A DNA stretch of 64,000 nt from Thermoleophilia bacterium. GTDB lineage: Bacteria > Actinomycetota > Thermoleophilia > Gaiellales > Gaiellaceae. Position 1 is the first letter of the stretch. Every line of letters starts with the position of its first letter. The translations under genes and the position numbers were made by a program. The stretch spans positions 1-64,000 of the forward strand of contig JADLFG010000040.1 of assembly GCA_020845695.1 (NCBI GenBank), read 5' to 3'. Shown here piece after piece: positions 41,235-50,147 of this stretch. Under the pieces are notes generated by a model, which worked only from the letters and a program-made list of their open reading frames with translations, searched no databases and was not told the DNA's origin.

Positions 41235-41957
41235 TCAGACGCCCGCGAGCCGGGTCAGCGCCTCGCGGGCGGCGAGCTGCTCGGCCGTCTTCTTCGACGG
41301 CCCCTCGCCAGTGCCGAGGTGCTCCCCGTCGACGACGGCCGCGCACGTGAACACGCGCTCGTGCGGCGGCCCGTCGGTCGCGAGCACCCTGTAGACGACC
41401 TGGTGGGCGCCGCGGCGGGCGAGCTGCTCCTGGAGCTCCGTCTTGTGGTCGACGTGCGACGTGAGCGCGTACTCGATTCGCCCCTCGAACGCGGCGACGA
41501 TCGCAGCCCGGATCGGCTCGAAGCCATGCTGGAGGTAGAGCGCCCCGAGCACGGCCTCGACGAGCGCCGCGACCACGTTGCGGTTGCGGGCGAGCGCGGC
41601 CAGATCCTCCCCGGACGGCGCCGACACGCCCTCGGCGAGCCGCTCGCCCACGCCGAGCCGCCGCCCGACCACCGCGCAGCTCGCGCGGCTGACCACGTAC
41701 GCCCAGATCTTCGTCAGGCGCCCCTCGGAGAAGTCGGGAAAGCGCACGTAGAGCTCGTGCGCGATCGCCAGGTCGAGCACCGAGTCGCCGAGGAACTCGA
41801 GCCGCTCGTACGAGCGGGCCCTGTCCTCCACGAACGAGGGATGCGTGAACGCGCGCTCGCGCAGCCCGGGAGCCAGGCCCTCGATCAGCGCGAGGAGCGG
41901 TTGTGCGGAGTCGTCGTCGGCGCCGCTAGGAGCGGGCGGCGATGTACTCGACGGCAT
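41235..41957 (-). CDS. rnc: Ribonuclease III
   Basis: The 240-aa enzyme cleaves double-stranded RNA, including rRNA precursors. The catalytic signature is [16 protein letters not shown], with the second acidic site in [14 protein letters not shown]. The double-stranded RNA-binding domain starts near residue 168 ([13 protein letters not shown]) and ends [14 protein letters not shown]. The ATG at 41957 overlaps the acpP stop by 32 nt. If a later start is used, only the non-conserved N-terminal tail is lost. Confidence 0.95.
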   Translation of the reverse strand: MPSSTSPPAPSGADDDSAQPLLALIEGLAPGLRERAFTHPSFVEDRARSYERLEFLGDSVLDLAIAHELYVRFPDFSEGRLTKIWAYVVSRASCAVVGRRLGVGERLAEGVSAPSGEDLAALARNRNVVAALVEAVLGALYLQHGFEPIRAAIVAAFEGRIEYALTSHVDHKTELQEQLARRGAHQVVYRVLATDGPPHERVFTCAAVVDGEHLGTGEGPSKKTAEQLAAREALTRLAGV

Positions 41958-42171
41958 GCCCGACGGTCTGTATGCCCTGGGCGTCCTCGTCGGAGATCTT
42001 GACCCCGAACTGATCTTCGAGCTCCATGATCAACTCGACCAGGTCGAGCGAGTCGGCGCCCAGGTCCTCCTGGAACGAGGCAGCCTCGTTGATGTCCGCC
42101 TCGTCGACGCCGAGCTGCTCCACGAGCACCTCCTTGACCCGCTCCAGGATCTCCTCGCGCGAAGCTGCCAT
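41926..42171 (-). CDS. acpP: Acyl carrier protein
   Basis: The 81-aa acidic four-helix protein carries growing acyl chains on phosphopantetheine. The attachment serine is Ser41 in [16 protein letters not shown]. The ATG at 42171 has an AGGAGAGGG ribosome binding site. It lies between plsX and rnc, the common order. Confidence 0.96.
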   Translation of the reverse strand: MAASREEILERVKEVLVEQLGVDEADINEAASFQEDLGADSLDLVELIMELEDQFGVKISDEDAQGIQTVGHAVEYIAARS

Positions 42172-42238
42172 TCGTTCCCTCTCCTGCCTTTCGTGGTCTC
42201 GGTCAGCGGACGCCGGATGCTACCACGCCGCGAGCCGT

Positions 42239-43231
42239 TCACACACCCTGGCCGACCTTCGCGCGGGCCGACAGGCGCTCCCCCATCCGCTCGACCACGC
42301 GGCCGCGCACGCCGCGCGCTCCGAGCTGGATCGCGGAGACGATCGCGCGCCGGGAGGAGTTCCCGTGCGCGACCACCGCGAGCCCTTTCAGCCCGAGCAG
42401 GTAGCCGCCCCCGTACGTGTCCGGGTCGAGGCGCTTGCGCAGGCCGCGGGCCGCGGGCCGGATCATGAGGCCGCCCACCTTGCCGCGGCGCGACTTCAGC
42501 ATCTCCTCGCGGAACTCGTCGAGCACCGTGCGGATCGTTCCCTCGAGCACCTTGAGCGCCATGTTGCCGGTGAAGCCGTCGCAGACGACGACGTCGGCGG
42601 CGCCCTCGAGCAGCAGCCGGCCCTCGACGTTCCCGACGAAGCGGATCCCGTCCTCGGAGAGGAGCGCGTGCGCCTGCCGGGTGACGCGGTTGCCTTTCTC
42701 CGGCTCCTCTCCGATCGAGAGCAGCCCCACCCCGGGGTCGCGGATCCCGATGATCTCCTCGGCGAAGATCGTCCCCATGTGGGCGAACTGGAGCAGGTGC
42801 TCGGGGCGCCCGTCAGCGTTGGCGCCCGCGTCGATCAGGACGGAGGGTCCCCGCCGCGCGGGCAACGGCGCCGCGATCGCGGGGCGGCTCACGTCCGGAA
42901 GGCGGCCGATCTCGAGCAGCCCGGCGGCCAGCATCGCGCCGGTGTTGCCCGCGGACACGACGACGTCGCAGTCGCCCTCGCCGACTGCCCGGCAGGCGCC
43001 GAACAACGAGCTGTCTCGCTTCTCCCGCGCGGCGTCCGCCGGTTTCTCGTGCATCCCGACGACGGTCGGCGCGTCGATCACCTCGAGGTCGGGCGCGAGC
43101 GGCTGGAGCAGCTCGCGCGGCCCGTAGAGCACCGGCACGATCCCGTCCGTGCGCGCTTCCCGGGCCCCGGCGACGATCTCCTCCGGCGCTCGGTCACCGC
43201 CCATCGCGTCGACGGCGACCCGGACGGTCAT
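42239..43231 (-). CDS. plsX: Phosphate acyltransferase PlsX
   Basis: The 330-aa enzyme converts acyl-ACP to acyl-phosphate at the start of phospholipid synthesis. Family motifs are VAVDAMGGDRAPEEIV, VSAGNTGAMLAAGL, LIDAGANADGRPEHLLQFA and VVCDGFTGNMALKVLEG. It starts directly after the rpmF stop. Confidence 0.95.
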   Translation of the reverse strand: MTVRVAVDAMGGDRAPEEIVAGAREARTDGIVPVLYGPRELLQPLAPDLEVIDAPTVVGMHEKPADAAREKRDSSLFGACRAVGEGDCDVVVSAGNTGAMLAAGLLEIGRLPDVSRPAIAAPLPARRGPSVLIDAGANADGRPEHLLQFAHMGTIFAEEIIGIRDPGVGLLSIGEEPEKGNRVTRQAHALLSEDGIRFVGNVEGRLLLEGAADVVVCDGFTGNMALKVLEGTIRTVLDEFREEMLKSRRGKVGGLMIRPAARGLRKRLDPDTYGGGYLLGLKGLAVVAHGNSSRRAIVSAIQLGARGVRGRVVERMGERLSARAKVGQGV

Positions 43232-43420
43232 CTACGGCGCGGGGGCCTCGAGTGGCTCGACCTCGCGGCCCCGGTAGGACCCGCAGTTGGGGCAGACGTG
43301 GTGCGGGCGCTTCGGCTGGTGACATTGCGGGCAGGCGACGATCGCCTGCGGCCTCAGCTTGTGCTGCGCGCGGCGCTTGTCGCGACGCGCTTTCGACGTC
43401 TTTCGCTTGGGGACAGCCAT
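43232..43420 (-). CDS. rpmF: 50S ribosomal protein L32, zinc-binding type
   Basis: The 62-aa protein begins MAVPKRKTSKARRDKRRAQH and carries the CPQCHQPKRPHHVCPNC zinc ribbon, so it is the C+ form. TATAAT ends 9 nt before the ATG at 43420, predicting a leaderless rpmF-plsX-acpP-rnc-smc-ftsY transcript. Confidence 0.96.
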   Translation of the reverse strand: MAVPKRKTSKARRDKRRAQHKLRPQAIVACPQCHQPKRPHHVCPNCGSYRGREVEPLEAPAP

Positions 43421-43429
43421 GGGCGCCGG

Positions 43430-43435
43430 ATTATA
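43430..43435 (-). promoter_or_regulatory. Consensus -10 element, leaderless rpmF operon
   Basis: TATAAT (minus strand) ends 9 nt before the rpmF ATG and overlaps the end of the yceD gene. Confidence 0.6.
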
Positions 43436-43970
43436 GCGGCCTGCGTCCCGACTCCGCGTCGGCCTCGAGCCGCTCCTTGAGCCCGGCGAGCTTCGCGAAG
43501 CGCGGGTCGGGCGCGGGCGGAGGGCAGCGGCACGGCTCCCGGTTCAGGCTCGCGCCGCAGCCCGCGCAGAGACCGGCGCAGTCCTCGCGGCAGAGGATCC
43601 GGTCTGGGAGCGCGAGCGCGACCGCGTCGCGCGCCCACGCGGACAGGTCGAGCAGGTCGTCGGCGAGGTACGGCGTTCGCAGCTCTTCGCTGTCAGGGCT
43701 CGAGGCCTGGTACTCGCTCGCGTCGATCGCGAGCGGCAGCGACGCATCCTCGAGACAGCGCATGCACGGCCCGGTGAGGGCGAGCGTGAGCGCGAGCCGG
43801 AAGACCAGCCCCGAGCCGGCCCGGTCGATCGTCAGTGTCGCGGCCGCCACCGCCGGCTCGGGCCGGTATCGCTGGCCGCCGAGCGAGAGCGGCTCAAGCT
43901 CGAGCTCGAGCGTCTCCCGGTGCTGCTCGCCCGGGCGCAGGCTGAGCGAGCGCAGATCGAAGACGGTCAT
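43431..43970 (-). CDS. yceD: YceD family (DUF177) protein
   Basis: The 179-aa protein of the DUF177 family is linked to 23S rRNA maturation or ribosome assembly. It has CMRCLED in the middle and a cysteine-rich segment CREDCAGLCAGCGASLN with CRCPP after it, likely binding zinc. It precedes rpmF, as in most bacteria. Confidence 0.88.
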   Translation of the reverse strand: MTVFDLRSLSLRPGEQHRETLELELEPLSLGGQRYRPEPAVAAATLTIDRAGSGLVFRLALTLALTGPCMRCLEDASLPLAIDASEYQASSPDSEELRTPYLADDLLDLSAWARDAVALALPDRILCREDCAGLCAGCGASLNREPCRCPPPAPDPRFAKLAGLKERLEADAESGRRPL

Positions 43971-43976
43971 CCGCCG

Positions 43977-43982
43977 AGGGTA
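43977..43982 (-). promoter_or_regulatory. Possible -10 element of yceD
   Basis: TACCCT (minus strand) ends 6 nt before the ATG at 43970. It is a weak match, supported mainly by the recurrent spacing. Confidence 0.3.
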
Positions 43983-44000
43983 GCGGACGGACCGACCGGC

Positions 44001-44486
44001 CTAGAGCTGGTCGCCGCCGGAGCCCACGAACACGGACTCCTGCGAGCGCTCGTGCAGCCGCTCGCGGCCGCGCCGGACGGCGCCGAGGAACTTGTCGAGG
44101 TTCGACTCGAGCGTCGAGAGGATCTGGTCGGCCCAGTCCTCCATCTCGAGGCGCGTCTCGCGGGCCTGGCGCCTCGCATCCTCGACGATCTCCTGCGCCT
44201 GGCGCTCGGCCAGCTTGACGATCTCCGTCTGCGAGGCCTCGCGAACGGCCTGCTCGCGCGCCTCGCCGAGGATCCGGTCGCCCTCGCGCTTGGCCTCGGC
44301 CAGCATCTCCTGGCGCTCCTTCACGATCCACCGGGCCTGCTTGATCTCCTCGGGGATCGTCGCTCGCATCTGGTCGAGGATGTCGTAGATCTCCTCGCGG
44401 TCGATCCGCACCTGATCGGTGAGCGGCACCGCCTTCGCGTTGTGCACGAGGTCGTCGAGCTTGTCGATGAGAACGAGGACGTCCAC
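44001..44486 (-). CDS. Coiled-coil protein, DivIVA-like / ATP synthase b-like
   Basis: The 161-aa protein starts VLIDKLDDLVHNAKAVPL and then runs as a long charged heptad-rich helix (residues about 40-150, with QARWIVKERQEMLAEAKRE and RQAQEIVEDARRQARE). It resembles the actinobacterial coiled-coil proteins found next to coaD and rpmF, related to DivIVA/SepIVA-like organisers of growth or division. There is no membrane segment. The GTG at 44486 follows TAGACT by 9 nt. Confidence 0.75.
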   Translation of the reverse strand: MDVLVLIDKLDDLVHNAKAVPLTDQVRIDREEIYDILDQMRATIPEEIKQARWIVKERQEMLAEAKREGDRILGEAREQAVREASQTEIVKLAERQAQEIVEDARRQARETRLEMEDWADQILSTLESNLDKFLGAVRRGRERLHERSQESVFVGSGGDQL

Positions 44487-44495
44487 CCGGGTCTC

Positions 44496-44501
44496 AGTCT
44501 A
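44496..44501 (-). promoter_or_regulatory. -10 element, leaderless coiled-coil protein gene
   Basis: TAGACT (minus strand) ends 9 nt before the GTG at 44486. Confidence 0.45.
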
Positions 44502-45029
44502 CTCCTGGGGGTTGACGGGGGCGCCAGGCAGCGGGCGCGGGAACAGTTCCCGGAACCGGCGGGCGACCGCCTCCGGCACCAGGTCGTCCACGTTTCCTCC
44601 AAAGACAGCGATCTCCTTCACCCCGCTCGACGAGAGGAAGCTGTGGTCGGGGCTCGCCATCAGGTACGTCGTCTCGACGTCCGGCGCGAGCTTGCGGTTG
44701 AGGTGGTGCATCTGGAACTCCCACTCGAAGTCGGAGATCGCCCGCAGCCCCTTGACCATCGTCTTCGCGCCCCAGCGGCGGGCGAAGTCGACGACCAGCT
44801 CGGAGAAGACCTCGACCTCGACGTTCGGGATCGTGCCGGCCGACTGGCGCAGGAACTCGACGCGCTCCTCGACCGTGAACATGAGCGACTTGTGCTGGGG
44901 CTCGCGCACGACGCCGACGACGACGCGCTCGAAGATCGCGGCGGCCCGGCGGATGATGTCGAGGTGGCCGTTCGTGACCGGGTCGTAGCTGCCCGGGCAG
45001 ATCGCGGTGACCGGGTGCTCGGCGCTCAT
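44499..45029 (-). CDS. coaD: Phosphopantetheine adenylyltransferase
   Basis: The 176-aa nucleotidyltransferase catalyses the penultimate step of coenzyme A synthesis. It has the T/HxGH motif in CPGSYDPVTNGHLDII, then KGLRAISDFEWEFQMHHLNRKL and the SSSGVKEIAVFGG region. The ATG at 45029 overlaps the rsmD stop as ATGA. Confidence 0.95.
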   Translation of the reverse strand: MSAEHPVTAICPGSYDPVTNGHLDIIRRAAAIFERVVVGVVREPQHKSLMFTVEERVEFLRQSAGTIPNVEVEVFSELVVDFARRWGAKTMVKGLRAISDFEWEFQMHHLNRKLAPDVETTYLMASPDHSFLSSSGVKEIAVFGGNVDDLVPEAVARRFRELFPRPLPGAPVNPQE

Positions 45030-45574
45030 GCCGGCTCGCCGCTCGCCTCGAAGACGGTGAGCCGGGTCGAGCCGTAGCGCCGGCTCGTGCGCACGGGCAG
45101 CGGCAGCACCGGCGCCGCCCGCGCGTCCGACTCGACGACGACGAGGCCGCCCTCGGCGACGACGGCGGGGAGGTGCGGGGACAGGTTCGCGAGCGCGGTC
45201 TCGAGCATGCCGTACGGGGGATCGATCAGCACGAGATCGTACCGCCTCCCCGCGGCCGCATCGGCGGCCACCCGGCGGGGAGCGTCGGCACGCGCGATCT
45301 CGGCGCCACCGAGCCCGAGCCGGTCGAGGTTGCGCTCGATCGCGCGGACGGCGTCGCGGTCTGACTCGACGAACGTGACCCGCAGCGCGCCGCGCGAGAG
45401 CGCCTCGAGCCCCAGCGCGCCCGAGCCGGCGTAGAGGTCGAGCACGCGCGCCCCGCCGAGGGGGCCGATCAGGTTGAAGGCGGCCTCGCGAACCCGGTCG
45501 GAGGTCGGGCGCGTCTCGCGCCCCTTCGGCGCGAAGATCCGCGCGCCCTTACGCGAGCCCGCGATGATCCTCAT
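45026..45574 (-). CDS. rsmD: 16S rRNA (guanine966-N2)-methyltransferase
   Basis: The 182-aa Rossmann-fold methyltransferase starts MRIIAGSRKGARI and has TRPTSDRVREAAFN, SAM motif VLDLYAGSGALGLEALSRG and catalytic LIDPPYGM. It overlaps the recG 3' end by 26 nt and is coupled to coaD. Confidence 0.94.
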   Translation of the reverse strand: MRIIAGSRKGARIFAPKGRETRPTSDRVREAAFNLIGPLGGARVLDLYAGSGALGLEALSRGALRVTFVESDRDAVRAIERNLDRLGLGGAEIARADAPRRVAADAAAGRRYDLVLIDPPYGMLETALANLSPHLPAVVAEGGLVVVESDARAAPVLPLPVRTSRRYGSTRLTVFEASGEPA

Positions 45575-47645
45575 CGCCGAAGACCCGCTCGACCTCGTCG
45601 TCGAGCGGCCCCTCCACGTCCACGAGCTCCCCGGCGCAGCGTCTGGCCCGCTCGAGCAGCGGCCGGTCCTGGCGCAGGCGGGTGAAGCGCAGGTCGGAGA
45701 GGCCGCTCTGGCGCGTGCCGAGCAGCTGCCCCATCCCGCGCAGCTCGAGGTCGGTCTCGGCCAGCTCGAAGCCGTCGGTCGTGTCGACGAGCGCCTGGAG
45801 CCGCTCGCAGGCGACGTCGGTCAGCTCCTCCTTCGGCCGCGAGACGAGCAGGCAGTAGGACTGCTCTTCGCCGCGTCCGACTCGGCCGCGGAGCTGGTGG
45901 AGCTGGGCGAGGCCGAAGCGGTCGGCCTCCTGGACGATCATGATCGTCGCGTTCGGGACGTCGATGCCGACCTCGATCACGGTCGTGGCGACGAGCACGT
46001 CGAGCGCGCCCGAGGCGAACTCCTCCATGATCCGCCGGCGCTCGCCGGGCCGGAGCTGCCCGTGCAGGCAGCCGACTCGGAGGCCGGCGAGCTCGGCGCC
46101 GCGCAGCCGCTCGGCCTCGGCTTCGGCGGCCCGGGCGACGGACGCCTCGGAGGGGGAGACGAGCGGGCAGACGACGTACGCCTGGCGCCCGCGCTCGAGG
46201 TGCGCGCGCAGGCGCGTGTAGGCCTCGGAGGCCCGCTCGTGCGTGACCCAGCGGGTGATCACGGGCGAGCGCCCGGCGGGCGGGCGGTCGATCTCGGAGA
46301 CGGCGAGGTCGCCGTAGACCGTGAACGCGAGCGTGCGCGGGATCGGGGTGGCGGTCATGTGCAGCCGGTGCGGGGCACGCTCCCCGGCGAGCGCCGCACG
46401 CTGCTCGACCCCGAAGCGGTGCTGCTCGTCGACGACGGCGACCGCGAGCGAACGGAAGCTGACCGTCTCCTGGATCAGCGCGTGCGTGCCGATGGCCAGA
46501 TCGGCGTCGCCGGCGGCGATCGCGGCGAGCGCTGCCCGCCGCTCCCGGGCCGGCAGGCCGCTCGTGACGAGGCGGCAGCGAACGCCGAGCCGCTCGCAGA
46601 TCGGCTCGACCGTGAGCAGGTGCTGCTCGGCGAGCGTCTCCGTCGGCACCATCAGGGCTCCCTGGTGGCCCCGCTCGACGGCCCGCAGGAGAGCGTAGAG
46701 GGCGACGACGGTCTTGCCGGAGCCGACGTCGCCCTGGAGCAGGCGCTCCATCGGAACGGCCCGGGCGAGGTCGGCGTCGATGCCCGCGATCGCGCGCTCC
46801 TGCGCGTCCGTGAGCCCGAACGGGAGCGCCTCGCGGTAGCGGCTGGCGAGCTCGCCCGGCGGGCCGAGCGCGGGAGCGACCGCGCCGGCCGCCCGCTGCC
46901 GGCGGCGCGCGAGGCCGAGCTGGAGCACGAGCAGCTCCTCGAACGCGAGGCGGCGGCGGCCGGCCTCCGCCTCCTGGATCGAGCGCGGCCGGTGCAGCGC
47001 CCACAGGCTGTCCGCACGCAGCGGCAGGCCAAGCGCCGCCCGCAGCCCGGAGGGAAGGGGATCGGCGGCGTCGCGGAGGTGCGGCAACGCCCGCGCGATC
47101 AGCTCGCGCAGGCGGCGCGAGGAGACCGCCTCGCTCGCCCGGTAGAGCGGGGCCGGGTACGTGAGGCGGCCGTCGCCGCCGAGGTCGAAGTCGCGCACGA
47201 CCAGCTCGCCGCGCTCGAGCGCTCCCCGCAGCCGGATGCGCAGGCCGGGGCGCAGCCGGTCGGCGAGCCAGGCCTGGTTGAACCAGATCGCGGTCACGGA
47301 GCCGGAGGGGTCGCGGACGCGGGCCTCGAGGATCGTCAGGCGCCGCCGGCGCGTGGGCCGCACGCCGGCGTGCACGACCTCGACGTCGACGGTCGCCTCC
47401 TGCCCGGCGAGCAGGTCGGCGAGCCGCCCGGGAGGGGCGGGGGGCTCGTAGCGCCGCGGCCGGTAGCCGAGCAGGTCGCGGACGGTCTCGACGCCGAGCG
47501 CGCCCAGGCTGGCAGCGAGCTTCGGCCCGATCCCCGGGAGCGAGCGCACGGGGGCGTCGAGCCGCTCGGGCCGCGGCGGGTGCGGGCCCCGCCCGCCGGG
47601 CGCGTCGGCACCCGCGAACGGCCGTGGCAGCTCAGCGTGCGGCAT
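45549..47645 (-). CDS. recG: ATP-dependent DNA helicase RecG
   Basis: The 698-aa branch-migration helicase regresses stalled forks. The N-terminal wedge domain begins near LPGIGPKLAASLGALGV. Walker A is QGDVGSGKTVVAL, DExH is VVDEQHRFGVEQR, and helicase motif VI is LRGRVGRGEEQSYCLL. The start overlaps the response-regulator stop by 14 nt. Confidence 0.95.
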   Translation of the reverse strand: MPHAELPRPFAGADAPGGRGPHPPRPERLDAPVRSLPGIGPKLAASLGALGVETVRDLLGYRPRRYEPPAPPGRLADLLAGQEATVDVEVVHAGVRPTRRRRLTILEARVRDPSGSVTAIWFNQAWLADRLRPGLRIRLRGALERGELVVRDFDLGGDGRLTYPAPLYRASEAVSSRRLRELIARALPHLRDAADPLPSGLRAALGLPLRADSLWALHRPRSIQEAEAGRRRLAFEELLVLQLGLARRRQRAAGAVAPALGPPGELASRYREALPFGLTDAQERAIAGIDADLARAVPMERLLQGDVGSGKTVVALYALLRAVERGHQGALMVPTETLAEQHLLTVEPICERLGVRCRLVTSGLPARERRAALAAIAAGDADLAIGTHALIQETVSFRSLAVAVVDEQHRFGVEQRAALAGERAPHRLHMTATPIPRTLAFTVYGDLAVSEIDRPPAGRSPVITRWVTHERASEAYTRLRAHLERGRQAYVVCPLVSPSEASVARAAEAEAERLRGAELAGLRVGCLHGQLRPGERRRIMEEFASGALDVLVATTVIEVGIDVPNATIMIVQEADRFGLAQLHQLRGRVGRGEEQSYCLLVSRPKEELTDVACERLQALVDTTDGFELAETDLELRGMGQLLGTRQSGLSDLRFTRLRQDRPLLERARRCAGELVDVEGPLDDEVERVFGDEDHRGLA

Positions 47646-47994
47646 CCCGGATCGCGGCCACGATCTCGTCGAGCGCCCGATCCTTGAGCAGGCAGGCGGC
47701 GGCCCCGGCCCGCTCGAGCGCAGCCAACACGGGCTCGTCGGCGGCCGCGGTCAGGACGACGACAGCGCTGGCGGGAGACACCTCGCGGATCGCTCGGGTG
47801 GTCGCGACACCGTCCGCGCCCGGCAGCCGGTAGTCGACGACGGCGACCGCCGGGCGAAGCTCCCGGCACGCCGCGACGGCGGCCTCGCCGTCGGGGACGG
47901 ACGCCAAGACCTCGACGTCGGGCGTGAGCGCGAGCAGGATCTCGAGCGCCTCGCGGAAGACGTCGTTGTCCTCGACGATCACGACCGCGATCAC
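47632..47994 (-). CDS. Stand-alone response regulator receiver domain
   Basis: The 120-aa protein is one CheY/NarL-type receiver domain with no DNA-binding output. The acidic pair is in VIVEDNDVF, the phosphorylatable Asp in AVVDYRLPGADG (about residue 53), the Thr in VVVLTAAAD and the Lys in ACLLKDRALDE. No histidine kinase is nearby. The GTG at 47994 follows GATACT by 6 nt (leaderless), and recG is cotranscribed. The output partner is unknown. Confidence 0.85.
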   Translation of the reverse strand: MIAVVIVEDNDVFREALEILLALTPDVEVLASVPDGEAAVAACRELRPAVAVVDYRLPGADGVATTRAIREVSPASAVVVLTAAADEPVLAALERAGAAACLLKDRALDEIVAAIRDAAR

Positions 47995-48000
47995 GCCGCA

Positions 48001-48006
48001 AGTATC
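48001..48006 (-). promoter_or_regulatory. -10 element, leaderless receiver-recG operon
   Basis: GATACT (minus strand) ends 6 nt before the GTG at 47994. Confidence 0.4.
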
Positions 48007-48047
48007 CCCGGCCTGCCGGCCGGGGGCGCGCGGCGGCCCCGCGGCCG

Positions 48048-48239
48048 TCAGACGGCCTTCTTGACCTTGCCGCCCTTGAGGCAGCGGGTGCAGACGTACA
48101 CCCGCCTCGCGGCGCCGTCTACGATCACGCGCACGCGCTGGAGGTTCGGGTCGAAGCGGCGCTTCGTCGCGACCATCGAGTGGCTGCGGCTCTGGCCGAA
48201 CGAGGGGCCCTTGCCGCAGACGGAACAGAGCTTGGACAT
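48048..48239 (-). CDS. rpmB: 50S ribosomal protein L28, zinc-binding type
   Basis: The 63-aa protein has KLCSVCGKGPSFG and YVCTRCLKGGKVKK, so both CxxC pairs of the zinc form are present. Between them are SHSMVATKRRFDPNLQRVRV. The ATG at 48239 follows TATAGT by 9 nt. Confidence 0.96.
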   Translation of the reverse strand: MSKLCSVCGKGPSFGQSRSHSMVATKRRFDPNLQRVRVIVDGAARRVYVCTRCLKGGKVKKAV

Positions 48240-48248
48240 GGCCGGGGA

Positions 48249-48254
48249 ACTATA
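48249..48254 (-). promoter_or_regulatory. -10 element, leaderless rpmB
   Basis: TATAGT (minus strand) ends 9 nt before the rpmB ATG. Confidence 0.5.
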
Positions 48255-48278
48255 GCTGGCGGCGGCGGCCGGGCGCGC

Positions 48279-48851
48279 CTACGAGGACAGGCTGGCTCTG
48301 AGCTGGGCGAGCGACTCGACCAGCTCGAGCGCGGAGCGGGCTGCCTCTCCGCCCTTGTTGCCGCGCCGGCCGCCCGCCCGCGCCTCGGCCTGCTCGAGCG
48401 TGTCGCAGGTGAGGACGCCGAACGAGACGGGCACGCCGGTCTCCAGGGCTGCGAGCTGGACGCCGCTCGCGGCCTCCGACGAGACGTAGTCGAAGTGGGG
48501 GGTCTCGCCGCGGATCACGCAGCCGAGCGCGAGCACGCACGAGTAGCGGCGCGACTTGGCGAGGGCGGTCGCGGCCAGAGGCAGCTCGAAGGCGCCGGGT
48601 ACGGGCATGATCTCGATCGCCTCCGGCGCGACCCCGGCGGCGGCGAGCTCCGAGAGCGCGCCGTCGAGGAGGCGGGAGGTGACGGCGCCGTTGAAGCGGC
48701 TGACGGCGATCCCGACCGAGCGGCGCGAGCCGTTGGGCGGGCCCGCGAACACCCGGTAGCCGCCCGGCAGGCGCAGCTCGCCCGCCGCGTGCTCCGTGCC
48801 GCCGCCGGCCGGGGGCGAGGCGACGGGCGTCTCCGGCGCGAGCTCGCTCAC
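48279..48851 (-). CDS. ribH: 6,7-dimethyl-8-ribityllumazine synthase
   Basis: The 190-aa enzyme condenses dihydroxybutanone phosphate with the ribityl-pyrimidine in riboflavin synthesis. The conserved core is VGIAVSRFNGAVTSRLLDGA, VPGAFELPLAATALA, LGCVIRGETPHFDYV and GVLTCDTLEQAEAR. About 40 extra N-terminal residues (Pro/Ala/Gly-rich) precede it. The GTG at 48851 overlaps the ribBA stop by GTGA. Confidence 0.94.
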   Translation of the reverse strand: MSELAPETPVASPPAGGGTEHAAGELRLPGGYRVFAGPPNGSRRSVGIAVSRFNGAVTSRLLDGALSELAAAGVAPEAIEIMPVPGAFELPLAATALAKSRRYSCVLALGCVIRGETPHFDYVSSEAASGVQLAALETGVPVSFGVLTCDTLEQAEARAGGRRGNKGGEAARSALELVESLAQLRASLSS

Positions 48852-50125
48852 CCGCCGGCCTCCGGGCCGAGGTCGAGGTCCTTCAGCTCCTGGTGGTGGA
48901 GGCGGTGCCCGAGCTTCGCCCGCTTCGTCGCGAGGTAGGCGCGGTTCTCCTCGTTGGGCGGCACCTCGATCGGGACCTGCTCGACCACCGTGAGGCCGAA
49001 CGCCTCGATACCGCTGATCTTGCGCGGGTTGTTCGTGAGGATCCGGATCGTGCGGAGCCCGAGGTCGGCGAGGATCTGCGAGCCGATCCCGTACTCGCGC
49101 GCGTCGGCCGGGAAGCCGAGCTCGAGGTTTGCCTCGACCGTGTCGAGCCCGTTCTCCTGCAGCTCGTACGCTTTCAGCTTGGCGAGCAGGCCGATCCCGC
49201 GGCCCTCCTGGGCCATGTAGAGGAGGACGCCGCACGGCTCGGCGGCGATCCGGGCGAGCGCCCGCTCGAGCTGCTCCCCGCAGTCGCAGCGCAGCGAGTG
49301 GAAGACGTCGCCGGTCAGGCACTCGGAGTGAACGCGGACGAGCACGTCGGCGGCGCCCTCGACGTCGCCGTGGACGAGCGCGACGTGGTTCTTCCCGGTC
49401 AGCTTCTCGCGGAAGGCGACGGCCGTGAACTCCCCGAACGCGGTCGGCAGCCGCACGGAGGTGACGCGCTCGACGAGCTTCTCGGTCCGGCGGCGGTACT
49501 CGATCAGGTCGGCGATCGTGACCATCCGCAGCCCGTGCTTGAGGCAGTACGGGACGAGATCGGGGACACGCGCCATGGTGCCGTCGTCGTTCATCACCTC
49601 GCAGATCACGCCGGCCGGGCTGAGCCCGGCGAGCCGGGCGAGATCGACGGCGGCCTCGGTCTGGCCGGTGCGCTGGAGCACCCCGCCGGGCCGGGCGCGC
49701 AGCGGGAACACGTGGCCCGGCCGCACGAGATCGCGCGGCCCGCGGGCGGGGTCGATCGCGACCTGGATCGTGCGAGCGCGGTCGGCGGCGGAGATGCCGG
49801 TCGTGACCCCCTCGCGCGCCTCGATCGACTCGGTGAACGCGGTCCCGAACGGCGTCTGGTTGTTGTACGTCATCGGCGGCAGGTTGAGCTCGTCGCAGCG
49901 CTCCGGGGTCAGGCAGAGGCAGATCAGGCCGCGCCCGTGGGTGGCCATGAAGTTGATCGCCTCCGGGGTCGCGAACTGCGCGGCGATCGTCAGATCGCCC
50001 TCGTTCTCCCGGTCGGCCGCGTCGACGACGACGACGAGCTTGCCGTTGCGGATCTCGCCGATCACCTCGTCGATGGTCGCGAACGGGGAGGCCTCCTCGA
50101 TTCTCAGAGCCGGTTCGCGTGCCAT
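48848..50125 (-). CDS. ribBA: Bifunctional DHBP synthase / GTP cyclohydrolase II
   Basis: The 425-aa fusion supplies both precursors of riboflavin. The RibB domain (about 1-205) has VVVVDAADRENEGDLTIAAQ and QVAIDPARGPRDLVRPGHVFPL. The RibA domain (about 210-410) has HSECLTGDVFHSLRCDCGEQ zinc ligands, YMAQEGRGIGLLAKLKAY and LTNNPRKISGIEAFGL. The ATG at 50125 is chosen over an upstream in-frame extension because TACGAT ends 9 nt before it. Confidence 0.96.
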   Translation of the reverse strand: MAREPALRIEEASPFATIDEVIGEIRNGKLVVVVDAADRENEGDLTIAAQFATPEAINFMATHGRGLICLCLTPERCDELNLPPMTYNNQTPFGTAFTESIEAREGVTTGISAADRARTIQVAIDPARGPRDLVRPGHVFPLRARPGGVLQRTGQTEAAVDLARLAGLSPAGVICEVMNDDGTMARVPDLVPYCLKHGLRMVTIADLIEYRRRTEKLVERVTSVRLPTAFGEFTAVAFREKLTGKNHVALVHGDVEGAADVLVRVHSECLTGDVFHSLRCDCGEQLERALARIAAEPCGVLLYMAQEGRGIGLLAKLKAYELQENGLDTVEANLELGFPADAREYGIGSQILADLGLRTIRILTNNPRKISGIEAFGLTVVEQVPIEVPPNEENRAYLATKRAKLGHRLHHQELKDLDLGPEAGG

Positions 50126-50134
50126 TGCAGGGAA

Positions 50135-50140
50135 ATCGTA
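50135..50140 (-). promoter_or_regulatory. -10 element, leaderless ribBA-ribH
   Basis: TACGAT (minus strand) ends 9 nt before the ATG at 50125. Confidence 0.5.
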
Positions 50141-50147
50141 CAGCCCG

